Below are positions 10,753 to 22,707 of a stretch of 64,000 nt of DNA, one piece after another. Source of the DNA: Rhipidocladum racemiflorum (taxonomy: Eukaryota > Streptophyta > Magnoliopsida > Poales > Poaceae); contig CM070576.1 of assembly GCA_036346355.1 (NCBI GenBank), positions 12,879,558-12,943,557 on the forward strand, written 5' to 3'. Below the pieces are notes generated by a model. The model saw only the letters and a program-made list of their open reading frames with translations. It did no database searches and was not told where the DNA came from. A program made the translations under genes and the position numbers. Position 1 is the stretch's first letter, and the number at the start of each line of letters is the position of its first letter.

Positions 10753-11079
10753 ATGCTCTCTCTGTTTATGGACTTCATTTGGATGTTTGGACACTTTTTG
10801 TCTACTATTTTATTCATTTGTCGCTATTTGCACGCGTTCCAAATAGACGTTGAAGTGCCCATTTGGATGTTTGGACACTTTTTGTCTACTATTTTATTCA
10901 TTTGTCGCTATTTGCACGCGTTCCAAATAGACGTTGAAGTGCCGGAAGGATTCGAAGGTGAATTGTTGACCCAGGAACCAACTCAGGACCAAGAACAAGT
11001 ACTCTTTGAAGGCAAGTTGTGCTTTGACCATGTTGCTCCCATTTTGAAATCTATTTTGATTCAATGTATTGAATGCTAG
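10753..11079 (+). other. LTR-embedded small ORF, duplicated form
   Basis: A 108-codon ORF. The same ORF (about 75 codons) sits at this place in the LTRs of B, C and E. It has a hydrophobic N-terminal half (possible membrane segment, FLSTILFICRYLHAF) and a Glu/Gln-rich C-terminal half (GFEGELLTQ, EQVLFEGKLCFDHV). Here codons 9-36 are duplicated in frame by an 84-bp tandem repeat. I know of no function, and coding status is unproven. Confidence 0.35.
10777..10944 (+). repeat. 84-bp tandem duplication
   Basis: Unit 1 is 10777-10860 and unit 2 is 10861-10944. They are almost identical, each beginning ATTTGGATGTTTGGACAC and ending GTTGAAGTGCC. Other copies of the LTR have a single unit. Confidence 0.95.
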
Positions 11080-12549
11080 TTTAATTAGAAAATACTTTAT
11101 TTAAATTATGGGAATTAGATAAATACCTAATTGCTGTATGACACCTTGGTTAATTAATTATGTGCCATGATCCCTTGTCACCCTAGTTGAGGTTTGAATA
11201 GTTGGACATTATTAAATTGCCAACATGGGAATTTAGACCATTGTAGTATATTGCTTAGACCTGCTACGTGCCCATGACATGATTTTGGACAATCAAAGGT
11301 TAATGTTGACTTAATGATATATTGAACCTGTTTTGGAAAGGTATCATGTGTTGTGATGTTGATGGCACGTGGTGCATGGTAATCAACTGGGGTTTGATAA
11401 ATAGTTTTTGACCGGGGCATGTGGCAAGAATGATCGGGTGGGCCAGTTGTGGCACCGGGAACGTTGTGTTGGTTCTTCGGGCAGTCTTGCCCTGGTCACC
11501 TTGAGGACTTAACCTTGCAAGCCTTTGAACTGGGTCAAACGTGCAACCACATGTCTGTAATGGGATGGACCTAGTTGATTAAGTTGCTAATAACGTACCT
11601 GTGGGACCTCTGGGTGTCAACTATACCTTTTGTGTAGTTGTACGGGGGCGTCAGGGGCTGCGGCAGTACCCATCTAACGGTGGTTTGGCCTAAACTTCGC
11701 CTTCGCTAAGGGAAGGGTTAGTGTGCAACACCGGAGAGAACCACTTGTACTGTTAGAGGTTTCCGAAAGACTTTGTTACGGAAACTCGCCTTTGTGGTGT
11801 TTGACTGTATCTTGTGGGTAAAGTGCATAACCTCTGCAGAGTGTAAAATCTATTCGAATAGCCGTGTCCGCGGTATTGGACATCGCTCGGGAATTACAGT
11901 CAAGGGTTAGACTTTGTCAAAAATAACTTGGACTTGAAAGGTTGGGTTTGGTTTAATAATGATGTTGATGGAAATATGGATTAGGAGTGGGAAAATGTTT
12001 ATTTAAACTCCTGGAAAAGTTATTAATGATATACTTGTTTCTACTACTTTCGAATCTACTTATATTATTTGTTAAATGCTCTTTACTGCAAATATACCTT
12101 GAGCTATTCCTTTGTATCGAGCCATGCATATAGTATATTAGCTTGCATTCTGTGCATGACTTGTTGAGTACCAAGTACTCACCCTTGCCGCAATACAACA
12201 CCAGTTGAAGAGGAGACTACACCATCTTTGGAGGAGGAGCTCCAAGAGGAACCGTCTACTTAGGGAGCGAGCCCAGTCAGTTGCCTGTGGTATACTGGAT
12301 GGCACCACGAAGTTATCTTATTTTCCGCTGCTATTATTTCTCTTTTAATAAGTTTCGCCCTGCGAGGCGTATATTTGTAACTTGACCATAAGGTCGAGCA
12401 ACCAGTTTGATTATTTGATTAAAGTACTTTATTAGTATCGAGTGGTATGATTGTGATATTCACCGATGTTAAGACGGTGTGCACTAGCGCGTTCCTGGAC
12501 TAGTGCTGAATACACAGAGGGTCCAGATTTGCAGATTCGGGTCCCGAAA

Positions 12550-12554
12550 GTGTG
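12550..12554. repeat. target-site duplication GTGTG, right copy
   Basis: Matches 9010-9014 on the other side of the solo LTR. Confidence 0.75.
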
Positions 12555-13547
12555 CACCTTCGTTTCACCAGGGAGTCACCAAAAGTTGCCATCACCAAGA
12601 AGGCCATTGATGTCGCCACTTCTGCCACGCGACCAGTCACCAATTGGCACGATGTCTATGTCATCATGATCATCACATTGAGCTCATCCTGTTGGTACCA
12701 CTTGGTGGTCCAAAGGTGACGTCGGTGAAGCTAGTAGGAGTTCTCCGCCTCTTCTCGCCAACGTATTGTAGTCGGAGGTGACCATTGGTTGCATACTAGC
12801 GCACATCGAATTCACCATGCTATCTGCTCGGGATTGAATCCCTCCGTAGCCTCAATCGTGTTGTCGTCGTTCCTCAATTCCTAAGCGCTGCTAGAGCCAA
12901 TATGTTAATCTTTGGTTAATTTATGAAATTTCAAAAATTAAAAATAAATTCAAAAAAATCCCTAAGACCACTTGTCAGTCTATCAGAGAGGAATATTCTC
13001 CTTTCTCTCTCAATTTCAAGGATTTATTTATGAGATAGATCTTGTGAGTGTGTGTTCTCCTTCATACGAACACCGGTTGAGTCTTGTCAAGTTCCTAAAT
13101 TTATATAAAAAAATAGAATCATGCACTCCAATGTATTTATTTATATTTTTGGAGTTTGTTTTGCCTCTGTTTTGTATTTATTTTCTTTTCATCAATCATT
13201 TCACTTATACATCGAAGTGTCGTAAGCTTTCGAAGGAGAGCAATTGATTTAAGATAAAGACCCGGAATTATTCCAAAGCAAGGTGTGTTTTGATCATGTT
13301 AAACCCATATTTATAAAATTTATATTATTTTAATATATTGCATGCTAGTTCAAATTATCAACTATTTAATTAATTCATGGAATAGTTATGTAAACCATTG
13401 AGCTATATCTACCATGTCATTTGTTATGCATGATCATTTGCCACACTAGGATGGATAATTAATAGTTGGTCCCTAAATTAGTAAGTTATAGATTCTTGAC
13501 ATACAATAACTTAGGAGGTAAACCAAGCTATGTGCATGGTTGGGGAA
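12555..13547 (+). repeat. old LTR segment of element G (middle part)
   Basis: Continues 8715-9014 after the solo LTR. From about 12960 it matches the middle of the old LTR at 6790-7130 (CTTGTCAGTCTATCAGAGAG versus TTTGTCAGTCTCTCAGATAG; TTTGATCATGTTAAACCC in both). The last bases before 13548 (AACCAAGCTATGTGCATGG) match 7732-7760. It is cut by element E at 13548 and resumes at 26181. No gene seen. Confidence 0.7.
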
Positions 13548-15022
13548 TGTCGGGACCCCGAATTTGCAAATCCGGACCCTCTGTGTATTCAGCACTAGTC
13601 CAGGAACGCGCTAGTGCACACAGTCTTAACATCGGTAAATATCACAATCATACCACTCGATACCAATAAAGTACTTTATTTAAATAATCAAACTGGTTAC
13701 TTGACCTTATGGTCAAGTTACAAATATATGCCTCGCAAGGCGAAGCTTATTCAGAGAAAAATAATAGCAGCGGAAAATCAAGTAACTTCGTGGCGCCATC
13801 CAGTATACCACAGGCAACTGACTGGGCTCGCTTCCCTAAGTAGACGGATCTTCTTTGAATTCCTCCTCCAAAGCTGGTGTAGTCTCCTCTTCAACTGGTG
13901 TTGTGTTGAGGCAAGGGTGAGTACTTGGTACTCAGCAAGTCATGCACAGAATGCAAGCTAATATACTATATGCATGGCTTGGTACAAAGGAATAGCTCAA
14001 GGTATATTTGCAGTGAACAGCATTTGAAAAGTAATGTAAGTAGATTCGAAAGCAGTAAAAATAAGTAAAGCATAAATAACTTTTCAAGAAGTTTAGTAAA
14101 CATCTTCCCCATCCTAAACCACATTTCCATCAACTTCATTATTAATCCAGCCCAACCTTTCAAACCAAAGTTATTTTTGAGAAAATCTAACCCTTGACTG
14201 TAATTCCCGAGCGATGTCCAATACCGCGGACACGGCTATTCGAATAGATTCTAAACTCTGCAGAGGTTATGCACTTTACCCACAAGATACAGTCAAACAC
14301 CACAAAGGCGAGTTCCCGTAACAAAGTCTTTTGGAAACTTCTAACAATACAAGTGGTCCTCCCTGCTATTAAGACTAACCCTTCCCTTCGCTAAGGCGAA
14401 GTCTAGGCCAATCAACCGTTAGATGGGTACTGCCTCACCCGAGACGCTCCCGCACAACTTACACAAAGGGTGTAGTTGACCTCCCGAGGTCCCACAGTGC
14501 GTTATTAGTAACTTAGTCAACTAGGTCCGTCCCATTACAGACATGTGGTTGCACGTTAGACCCAGTTCAAAGGCTTGCAAGGTTAAGTCCTTAGGGTGAC
14601 CAGGGCAAGACTACCCGAAGAACCAAATCAACACTCCCAATGCCACAATCGCCCACTGATTACTCTTGCCACATGCCCCTGGCCGAAATCGCTTATCAAA
14701 CCCCTAGTTGATTACCATGCACCACGTGCCATCAACATCACATGATGCCTTTCCAAAACAGGTTCAATATATCATTAAGTCAATATTAACATTTGATTGT
14801 CCAAAATCATGTTATGAGCACGTAGCAGGTCTAAGCAGTTTACTACAACGGTCTAAAATCCATGTTGGCAATTTAATAATGTCCAACTAGTAATCCACAA
14901 CTAGGGTGACAAGGGGTCATGGCACATACTTAAATAATCAAGGTGTCATACAAAGAAATTGGTATTTATCTAACCCCATGTTTAAACAAAGTATTTTTCT
15001 AATTGAACTAGCATGCAATAGT

Positions 15023-15250
15023 TTAAATCAAAATAGATTTCGAAATAGGATCAACATGGTCAAAGCACAACTTGCCTTCAAAAAGTACTTGTTCTTGGTC
15101 TTGAGTTAGATCCTGAGTCAATACTTCTCCTTCGAATCCCTCCGGCACTTCAACGTCTACTCGTAAAGCGTGCAAATAGCAAATACACGAATAAACAATA
15201 GGCAAAAAGTGTCCAAACATCCAAATAAAATCCATAAACAGAGAGAACAT
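15023..15250 (-). other. LTR-embedded small ORF (element E, 3' LTR)
   Basis: 75 codons, beginning MFSLFMDFIWMFGHF and ending KLCFDHVDPISKSILI. Hydrophobic start, then an acidic/Gln-rich half. Same position and length as in B and C. Coding status unproven. Confidence 0.35.
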
Positions 15251-16043
15251 AATTTTATGAGTTTTTAGAAACTGGAATCGTCAAATTTGGAGTTAAGACG
15301 CAAAAGTTATGATTATTTAAAGTTTAAATAATCAATTAAATAATTTTGCAGAGAAAAACTTTAGTCCAAAAATTAATTAAAATTCATATTTAGGTAGGTC
15401 TCAATTTTATACAAATTTAGAAATTTGAATCACTCAAATTGGAGTTGAAACGCAAAAGTTATAAGCGTTTCAAGTTTTGAAATTCAAATCAATTATTAAA
15501 CCGATTTATTAAATCATTTTCTTTTTCGAAAAATCATTTATTGCGTCAGCATGGACACGTGGCAGCACTGGATTGGTCTGCTGACGTCAGCCGGTCCATG
15601 GACTCGGTCCACGCTCGGCTCGGGTCTACCGTGGACCGGCCCACGGCCACGTGTCGACATGTGGGCTCACTCGGGTGACGTCATCGACGTCGGCCACGGG
15701 CTCACCACGGTCCGACAGTGGAACCTACCGATGACGCCATGGGTGACATCACGGTGCGATCGGCCGACACGCGGGCCCCGCGTGTCGGTGGCTACGCCAA
15801 GACGCCGCGTGGCGCGGCGGTTCGGCCCCTAGACACGTGGCACGATCGCGGCCGTTGGTTTGAAACCGACGGTTAGGATTGATTTGGGCCTCCAGCGCTT
15901 GGCGCCGCGGGTTGATCTCGGCCGTTGGATCTTGATCTAACTGGTCGAGATCCAATCTAACTGGTGCAGCTCCGCCACGTGGCACGACCTAAGCCGTTGG
16001 ATCTAGATCCAGCGGTTGAGATTAGATCTAGGATTTTCAACGG

Positions 16044-16052
16044 GAACTCACC
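16044..16052 (-). promoter_or_regulatory. 5' splice-site-like GGTGAGTTC in E 3' LTR
   Basis: Reverse complement of GAACTCACC, about 980 bp from the LTR start in element orientation. The same motif is at 29385-29393, 60813-60821, 46899-46907 and 56021-56029. Confidence 0.4.
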
Positions 16053-17033
16053 GAGGGTAACGTGGCGCGATCCGAGCCCTTGGATCTTGATCGGACGGTT
16101 GGTGGAGCTCGGCTCGGCGATGGCTTCACGGCGAAGTCGTGGCTGCCGGCCGAGGACGGCGACCACACGAACGGGCGCTTGGGGCGTGCTCGGCGAGGTG
16201 AAGGGTCTCTTCGTGCGCCCGGCTCGTGGGTTCGGATCTGGGGTCAATGGCGGCAGGGGATCGCTGACGGCGCGGAATCAAGTAAAACCACAATGAGGGA
16301 TGTTATGACTCCGGCGAGCGATTCCGGCGGATTTACGGCGGCTAAGGCTCGGTGAGGTAGGGCAGAGAGTGCGCGGTGTCACGGCGGTCCTCGGGGTACC
16401 ACCCGGTATTTAAATGCCCTCGGCATGCGCGCACGGGACGGAACCCTAATCCTACACGGCGACAGCGGCGGAGGAGTCCGGCCGGACTCGGCGGGGACGA
16501 TGACGCACGGCCACGTCCATTGGCACGATCAACGGCCACGATCGCGTGGACGCGATCGGATCCGTGCTGGATTCGACCGAAGCGGTACGGGAAGATCTTG
16601 ACCGTTGGATCTTGATCCAACGGTTGGGATCGATTAGGTTTTGGAGTTGGTTTGGTCGAGTCACGTGGCTCGGGTCTGACTCGAACTCGAGTCCGACTCG
16701 GGCTCGGTCGGATGAACAGTACTTGACCCGACTTGAATTTCCAGCGATTTAATATTTAAAATAATTCCCAGTAATTCATTTAATTCGTTAAAAATAGCAA
16801 AATACTCGGAAAAATTCTAGAAAAATTCTGGAAAATATTTTAGGGTATTTGGGACTTAAATAAAATATTTCCAGCAAAATTTTATTTGCAAAATTAAATT
16901 CTTTAATTATTTCAAATTGGAATAAATTCAAATAAATTCCAAATAAATCCAAATAAATTCCGAAAATTCCAAAATTCATCAATGTGCCAAATCACACTTG
17001 AATTCAAGAAAAGCAAAATTTTGGGGTGTTACA

Positions 17034-17048
17034 AACCTCCCCCCTTAA
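17034..17048 (-). promoter_or_regulatory. Element E polypurine tract
   Basis: Reads TTAAGGGGGGAGGTT in element orientation, directly before the 3' LTR. Confidence 0.85.
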
Positions 17049-17078
17049 TAGAATCTCGTCCCCGAGATTCAGGGCTTA

Positions 17079-18343
17079 CTAAAGGAATAGGTTTGGAAAC
17101 TCTTTCTTCAATTCCTCTTCGCGCTCCCAAGTCGCTTCGCTTTCTTCATGGTTGCTCCACTGAACTCTACAGAAACGGGTTGACTTATTTCTAGTCTCTC
17201 GATCCATAGTGTCTAAAATCTTCACGGGATGCTCCTTGTAAGTCAAATCCTCTTGCAACTCAATTAACTCTAGCGGTGTCTGTTCCTCAGGAACTCGGAG
17301 ACACTTCTTCAACTGGGACACATGGAATACATCATGCACTCCTGCTAACGATTGTGGCAACTCCAGTTGATAAGCAACTTCACCTCTGCGGCTCAAAATC
17401 TTAAATGGTCCAAAATAACGGGGTGCGAGTTTCCCTTTGGCATGGAACCTCTTAACTCCCCTGAGAGGCGTAACTCTGAGGTATACAAAGTCGTCTGGTT
17501 CAAAACTCAAGTCCCTGCGACGATTGTCAGCATAGCTCTTCTGTCGAGATTGGGCGATCTTCAACCTTTCCCTAATCATGGCGACCGCTTCTTCACCTCC
17601 TCAAGAATATCGTGCCCAAAGACACGGCGCCACGGTCTCATTCCAATTCAATGGCGTCCGACATGGTCATCCATACAAAGGCCTCAAAAGGTGACATCTC
17701 AGAACTAGCCTCGATAACTATTGTTGTAATCGAACTCGGCATACACGGCAAAACTCTTATCCCAAGAGGTAGCATAAGCTAATGCACAAGCTCTCAACAT
17801 ATCCTCCAGACCGTTGACTCTTTCTGGCCTGGCCCATCCGTCTGTGGATGATAAGTCATCTTGAAGTTCAAACGGGTTCCCATGGCTTCATGCAACTTAT
17901 TCCGTAACCTTGAGGTAAATTGGGTACCTGTCCGATACAATCCTCTTTGGCACTCCGTGCAAACAGACAATCCCGATCATGTACAATTCCGCTTAATTTA
18001 TCTCCCGAGTAAGTGGTCTTCACGGGATAAAATGGGCTACTTTAGTCAAGCGATCCACTATAACCCATATGGAGTCATAACCTCCTTGAGTCTTAGGCAA
18101 ACCGGTAATGAAATCCATTCCGATTTCCTCCCACTTCCACTCGTATTTTCAATGCAGAGCAATCCCGCTGGTCTCTCGATGCATTGCCTTGACTCTCCGG
18201 CATACGCCGCACAATGCCACATGCTCGGCAACTTCACGCTTTCATACTCGGCCACTGCATCTCTTCTTCGTATCCTCGATACATCTTGGCGCTTCAGATG
18301 AATCGAGTACTTGAGTCATGGGCTTCTTCTAGAATCAATCGCT
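17079..18343 (-). pseudogene. Element E integrase with C-terminal chromodomain
   Basis: The C-terminal 166 codons (17079-17579) are open. They include KSYADNRRRDLSFEPDDF, the GPF/Y-type GPFKILSRRGEVAYQLELP and HDVFHVSQLKKC, and end in a chromodomain-like stretch (FCRVQWSNHEESEATWE, stop near 17079). The core at 17580-18343 is recognisable only in pieces (MDFITGLPKTQ near 18100 and the HHCC region near 18200-18300) because of several frameshifts. Chromodomains of this clade are thought to steer integration to methylated-histone heterochromatin. Confidence 0.85.
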
Positions 18344-18994
18344 TCAGCTCCTTTTGTTAGGCACACAAATGCGATCCTTCATCCACAACGTGCCTTGCTC
18401 ATCCAACTTGAAGTCCTTTGCCTTGCCTTCTTCCTTGATGGACTTGATCCTGCGGATCTTGTCATCATCCCTCTGTCCTTCTCGGATCTGATCCTCTAGG
18501 GTAGGCTTTACTTCTAATGCGGCCAAGAATCCGCTAGGTACAACCACAATCTTCATTATCTGAAGATCCTCACATAACTCATTCTGAATTGTGGCTAGCA
18601 ACGGACTCACAGTATGGCTTTTCCGACTCAGAGCATCGGCTACTACGTTGGCCTTCCCGGGGTGGTAATGGATCCCAACATTATAGTCCTTGATCAACTC
18701 TAACCATCTCCTCTGCCTCATATTCAGATCCGACTGGGTGAATATGTACTTAAGGCTCTTATGATCCGTATATACTTCACATCTGTTTCCGATCATATAG
18801 TGACGCCATATCTTCAAGGCATGCACTACGGCAGCTAACTCTAGGTCATGTGTCGGATAATTTTCCTCATGCGGCCTCAACTGCCTTGATGCATAAGCGG
18901 CGACCTTTCCATTCTCGCATCGACACATCCAAGTCCTTGGCGTGATGCGCCACAATAAATATCGAAGCTTTGAGCAACATCCTAGAACTAACAC
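18344..18994 (-). pseudogene. Element E RNase H and pre-integrase region
   Basis: The open frame carries GKVAAYASRQLRPHEENYPT, DLELAAVVHALKIWRHYM, YTDHKSLKYIFTQ and HPGKANVVADALSRK, all standard gypsy RNase H landmarks. It runs on into the linker before integrase (GFLAALEVKPTLEDQI). The N-terminal RNase H part (CDAS box) is frameshifted near 18960. Confidence 0.88.
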
Positions 18995-19864
18995 CGGTCG
19001 ATGTCAATCGCTTCTTCAGCTCTCAAATCCTTTCTCACATTCTCAAGGCCCAGGCAAACTTCTTTTCCTTCTTCAAAGAATTGCGTAAGAGGTTTCGCAA
19101 TTGTCGAGAAGCCTTCGATGAAACGGGCGGTAGTATCCTCGCCATTCCAAGGAAACTCCGAACTGGTCACGCCTTTGGTCGCTCCCAATGTAACACAGCT
19201 TCTACTTTGCTTGGATCTACAAATGACTCCTTCCTCATGGGTCATTACATGTCCAAGAAACTCCACCTTGTCCTTCCAAAAATCACACTTGCTTAACTTG
19301 GCGAAAAGTTGTCGCTCCTCACTTTTCCAAAACTCGCCTTAAGTGTTCGGCATGTTCATCCTCTGTCTTGGAGTAGATTAGGATATCATCTATGAACACG
19401 ACGACAAACTTGTACAAATATTCCATGAACACCTTATTCATCATATTCATGAAATAGGTCGGGCATTCGTCACCCAAAGGACATAATCAGAAACTCGTAA
19501 TGTCCATATCTTGACGAGAATGCGATTTTCTAATATCTTTTGATCGGATCTTCAATCGATGGTATCCCGATCTAAGATCAATTTTGGAGAAAACTCCGGC
19601 TCCTCTCAGCTGATCAAACAAATCATCAATCCTGGGTAGCGGATACTTATTCTTCACGGTGACTTCATTGAGTGCACGGTAGTCGATGCACATCCTGAAA
19701 CTTCCGCCCTTTTTCTTGACAAGCAAACCGGTGCTCCCCACGGCGACGAACTCGGCCTCGATAAATCCTTTCTCCATTAACTCTTCTAGCTGTTTCTTCA
19801 TCTCAACCAACTCCTCGGTGGACATCCGATAGGGTCTCTTTGCTATCGGTCTTGTACTGTACAA
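18995..19864 (-). pseudogene. Element E reverse transcriptase, frameshifted
   Basis: 19487-19864 has IAKRPYRMSTEELVEM, CIDYRALNEVTVKNKYPLPR and FSKIDLRSGYH. The catalytic strand VVVFIDDILIYS reads near 19370-19410 in another frame. 18988-19266 contains FLGHVMT and GFSTIAKPLTQF (thumb/connection). Three or more frame breaks. The FIDD box itself is intact at DNA level. Confidence 0.88.
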
Positions 19865-19998
19865 GCTCTATCACAAACTCTATGTCCCTGCCTCAGCGGC
19901 ATACCGTAGATCTTCAGAAAACATCTCGGGTACTCATTCACTCTTGAGACATCCTCTATGCCGATTGCCTTGGTACGTTAACCACCAATCGCCCATCT

Positions 19999-20358
19999 CT
20001 AATCGCAAAGGGCTTGAAATTCCACTTTCTTCCCACACGGGCTCTCAACTGAGATAGTCCTTCGTCCACAATCCAATACAGCCTTGTGCTTGGATAACCA
20101 ATCCATAACGTCTAAGGTCTGGGTCTCCAAAATAATAAGGTTTGCTAGGAACTCTATTCCATCTATTAGTATTCTCACCCCGGAACATCCTACTTTCGTT
20201 CGGAGTTCGGAACCAGGGGTTTGAACCAAAAGCATGCATCTAAGTCTTGCAATCCTCAAATCATTTCTAGTAGCAAAGCCTTGCGAAACAAACGAATGCG
20301 AAGCTCCAGAATCAAACAAAATCAAGCAGTGTACTGAGTTAACAAGTAACTTACCCAA
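19999..20358 (-). pseudogene. Element E aspartic protease
   Basis: The open frame has LILFDSGASHSFVSQGFA with an intact DSG active site, VGCSGVRILIDGIEFLANL and WLSKHKAVLDCG. The usual LDVILGMDWL reads LDVMDWL, a three-residue gap compared with B and C. Confidence 0.85.
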
Positions 20359-20399
20359 TCACGACGTCCGTAGCATTCTCGCAAGTGCATCTGTGGTGA

Positions 20400-21494
20400 C
20401 ATGGTTGACTCGGCCTCTCACCACGGCCTGGGGGTGTGGCTCTCGTGTCGGGCGCCCTAGCTGGGTGGTCCCTAGATTGAAGCGAATCGGGTCACTCCTG
20501 CTGTCTTCTTTGGACAATCATGGCAAAGTGTCCTGGTTCGTTGCGCTTGTAGCAGCGTCTCACTGCTCTTTGCCGATCGCTCGAGTAGTGTTTCTAGCGG
20601 GCCGGGTCCGGTAGTTCGATTGGCATGTGTCTTTGTGCCGGGATGGTGTCCTTGTTGCATTCTCGTGGTTGGAACTCAAGAATTGATTTGGTGCAACTCT
20701 CGGTATTGCGTTCCACTGGCGTGATCCTTCTTTGTTGCATCCTGCGCTTCTGTTCTCATCCGGTTCCTTGCGCTTTGTCCTCAAGAATAAGTGCCTTATT
20801 CACCACTCTTGGAAATCTGGAAAGGTGTGGGTGATCAATCCTACTTGCAATCCTGAGTTAAGTCCCTTCATAAAACGAGACTGCCTGGCTTTATCCGTCG
20901 CTACATCCTCAGTGCGTAACGTGCTAGCCGGGTGAACTTGTTCAGTAGTCGGCCACCGGCTGATTACCTTGCTTCAAAGGCTCAACTCCTCCTTCTTAAG
21001 GTCCATGATTCCTCAGGCACGTGATAATCTTTAATGCACCGTGAATTCTTCCCAAGTGATATCTTGAGGGTTTTCTTGCGTGGCACGTAAGTTCTCCCAC
21101 CATTCTGGCTGTCCCTTCCAGCCGATGAGAAGCGTAGAGTACCTTCTCATTTCCTATGCATTGAGCTATGTGTAACTTCCTCTCGATTGATCTTAACCAA
21201 TCATCGGCCTCCAATGGATTGGCATTCCCAGAGAAAGTGGGTGGGTGAGTTCTCATGAACTCGACAGCCTTTGTATTCTCGCGTGGTCCCTGATTAACTT
21301 GATTAGCAAAGTGGCCTGAGCAAAGGACGTGTTGCATTTGTTGCATCATAGCATGCATCAACCGAGTCCTGGGCAAAGCAAGAAAAGCTCCAAATTCTGC
21401 ACATCCAGAGGCGGTGCTGGTGCTCCTCATTGGGGTTTTCTCTTTGGCGAGAACCGCTTCCATTGCCTCCAAAGTTTCCACGGGTATTCACCAT
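20400..21494 (-). pseudogene. Element E gag with degraded zinc knuckle
   Basis: The start ATG at 21492-21494 (MVNTRGNFGGNGSG) matches C at 50585 and B at 34904. The capsid-like region near 21180-21300 reads MRTHPPTFSGNANPLEADDW and RKLHIAQCIGNEKVLYASH. The knuckle near 20510-20560 reads CYKRNEPGHFAMIV, where B has CYNCNEPGHFANSC, so two zinc ligands are lost as read. Many frame breaks. Confidence 0.82.
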
Positions 21495-21776
21495 CTGTCG
21501 ATTTGCTCTAGGTTTAGAGATGAGAGGGAAGCAAGAATAGACAAGTAATATGGAACTTATGCGGGGCGAAAGGTGTACTTTAAGGTCCAACTTTATTATT
21601 GATGTTAATAACTTGGTATGGTTGCTTACAATGCCTAAGGGCCTTGCAACGCATACTGCACACTCAGCAAACAAATGAGAATCCAAATCGAACTAACACT
21701 GGAGTCTGACGCCTAAAGGGTGACTCTTTATTCTATGACGCGACTCGGCGAAGGAGTCTCACTATAGAACCTATGC

Positions 21777-22487
21777 TCACTCATCGAGAAAACCTCCACG
21801 GCCTGGGTACGGATGCTGCGGCATAGGCGCGAAACGATTGCCATGTCCAAAGCAATCGTGTCCTCTATGGTAGTCGAAGAAGCGGTGTCCTCATCGAGAT
21901 CTCGACTCCTCTGGATCGCTCGTGTAGTTCGAAAATCGCTCTGGTCCGTCCGCATAAAGTCATCTCCAACTCGTCAATCCTTCGCAGAAGGTGTGCCACA
22001 TACTCTTGAGCTTCCCGCCATCTGCTTTTCTCTGTCGTGATCTCCTTGCGGGCCTTCGTAGCTCCTGCTTGTATTATCTAGTACATCCTCCTGGCGACAA
22101 CAAATCGTGCCAATCGTGGTAACCGTGGCATCCTCATCCTGAATCGCCGTCAAGAAGGTTATCGCTGCGCGGATGATAACGGAACACCGTGCTCTCCAAT
22201 TCTCTGGCGTAGATACGGGTAATGTGCCGCATCGCTCGTCGTGATACTTCTTGGATACCCATCTGCATTGTAGATCTCCTGGCAGTGCAGTGTATCGGGC
22301 GATTGCCTGGGCCCTTCTTCCTAGCAGGTACCTCAATCTTTACGTCACAAGCCTTGATCAATCCCGCTTGTCTGATCACTTCTACTTGGTATTGGGGCTT
22401 CTCAAAATCTCCGAGAATTTGTAGCATATGCCAAAGTTCCGCGGCGTGACCAACTCCTAGATCAACGTAGTTGAACTCTTCCTCCAT
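21777..22487 (-). pseudogene. Element E orf0, extra ORF upstream of gag
   Basis: Starts at ATG 22485-22487 (MEEEFNYVDLGVGHAAELW) and ends ..GRGGFLDE with stop 21777-21779. The N-terminal 117 codons are open and contain ARKKGPGNRPIHCTARRST and MGIQEVSRRAMRHITRIYAR. The C-terminal half (coiled-coil-like in C) is frameshifted. The homologue in B is at 35158-35928 and in C at 49591-50308. No known domain recognised. CAG directly precedes the ATG. Confidence 0.75.
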
Positions 22488-22690
22488 CTGTCACAAGAGT
22501 GCTTTGTGTAAGAACTCGGAATTTTTTTAAAGTGTGACAAGGTAAGGGAAAATTTCAGCAAGAGACAAGAAAAGAGAGAAGGGGATAAGTCGAGATGTCA
22601 TTTCTTATTTTGACAAATTTTTAGCTTTTAGAAAATAGGTTTTATCCTCACTACGACCATTCTAGCTAGGGTTGAGCCTACAAATAAGTA

Positions 22691-22703
22691 TGGCTCGATA
22701 CCA
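22691..22703 (-). promoter_or_regulatory. Element E primer binding site (tRNA-iMet type)
   Basis: Reads TGGTATCGAGCCA in element orientation, a few bases inside the 5' LTR. Initiator tRNA-Met predicts TGGTATCAGAGCCA, as found intact in B; here CAGAG reads CGAG. Confidence 0.85.
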
Positions 22704-22707
22704 CCTC

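Larger units (their letters stand above)
9015..12549 (+). mobile_element. solo LTR of the large gypsy family, 3.5 kb
   Basis: Starts TGTAACATCCCAAAATTTTG and ends GGGTCCCGAAA (family GGGTCCCGACA with the last C changed). It is flanked by GTGTG on both sides (9010-9014 and 12550-12554). No internal region is present, so LTR-LTR recombination has removed the rest. In order it has an AT-rich start, a GC-rich leader with TTATTTAATA (9598-9607), several GTTGGATC...GATCCAAC palindromes, the donor-like AGGTAAGC (9951-9958), two ATAACTTTTGC motifs, the small LTR ORF with an 84-bp in-frame duplication, and the GC-poor 3' part. Dense overlapping ORFs at 9288-10462 are GC shadows. Confidence 0.93.
13548..17033 (-). 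repeat. Element E 3' LTR
   Basis: Read on +, it starts TGTCGGGACCCC and ends GGGGTGTTACA; in element orientation TGTAACACCCC...GGGTCCCGACA. It carries the small ORF (15023-15250), a TATA-like TATTTAAA (16408-16415) and the donor-like GGTGAGTTC (reverse, 16044-16052). It is very similar to 22708-26175, with many differences concentrated in the GC-rich part. Confidence 0.95.
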
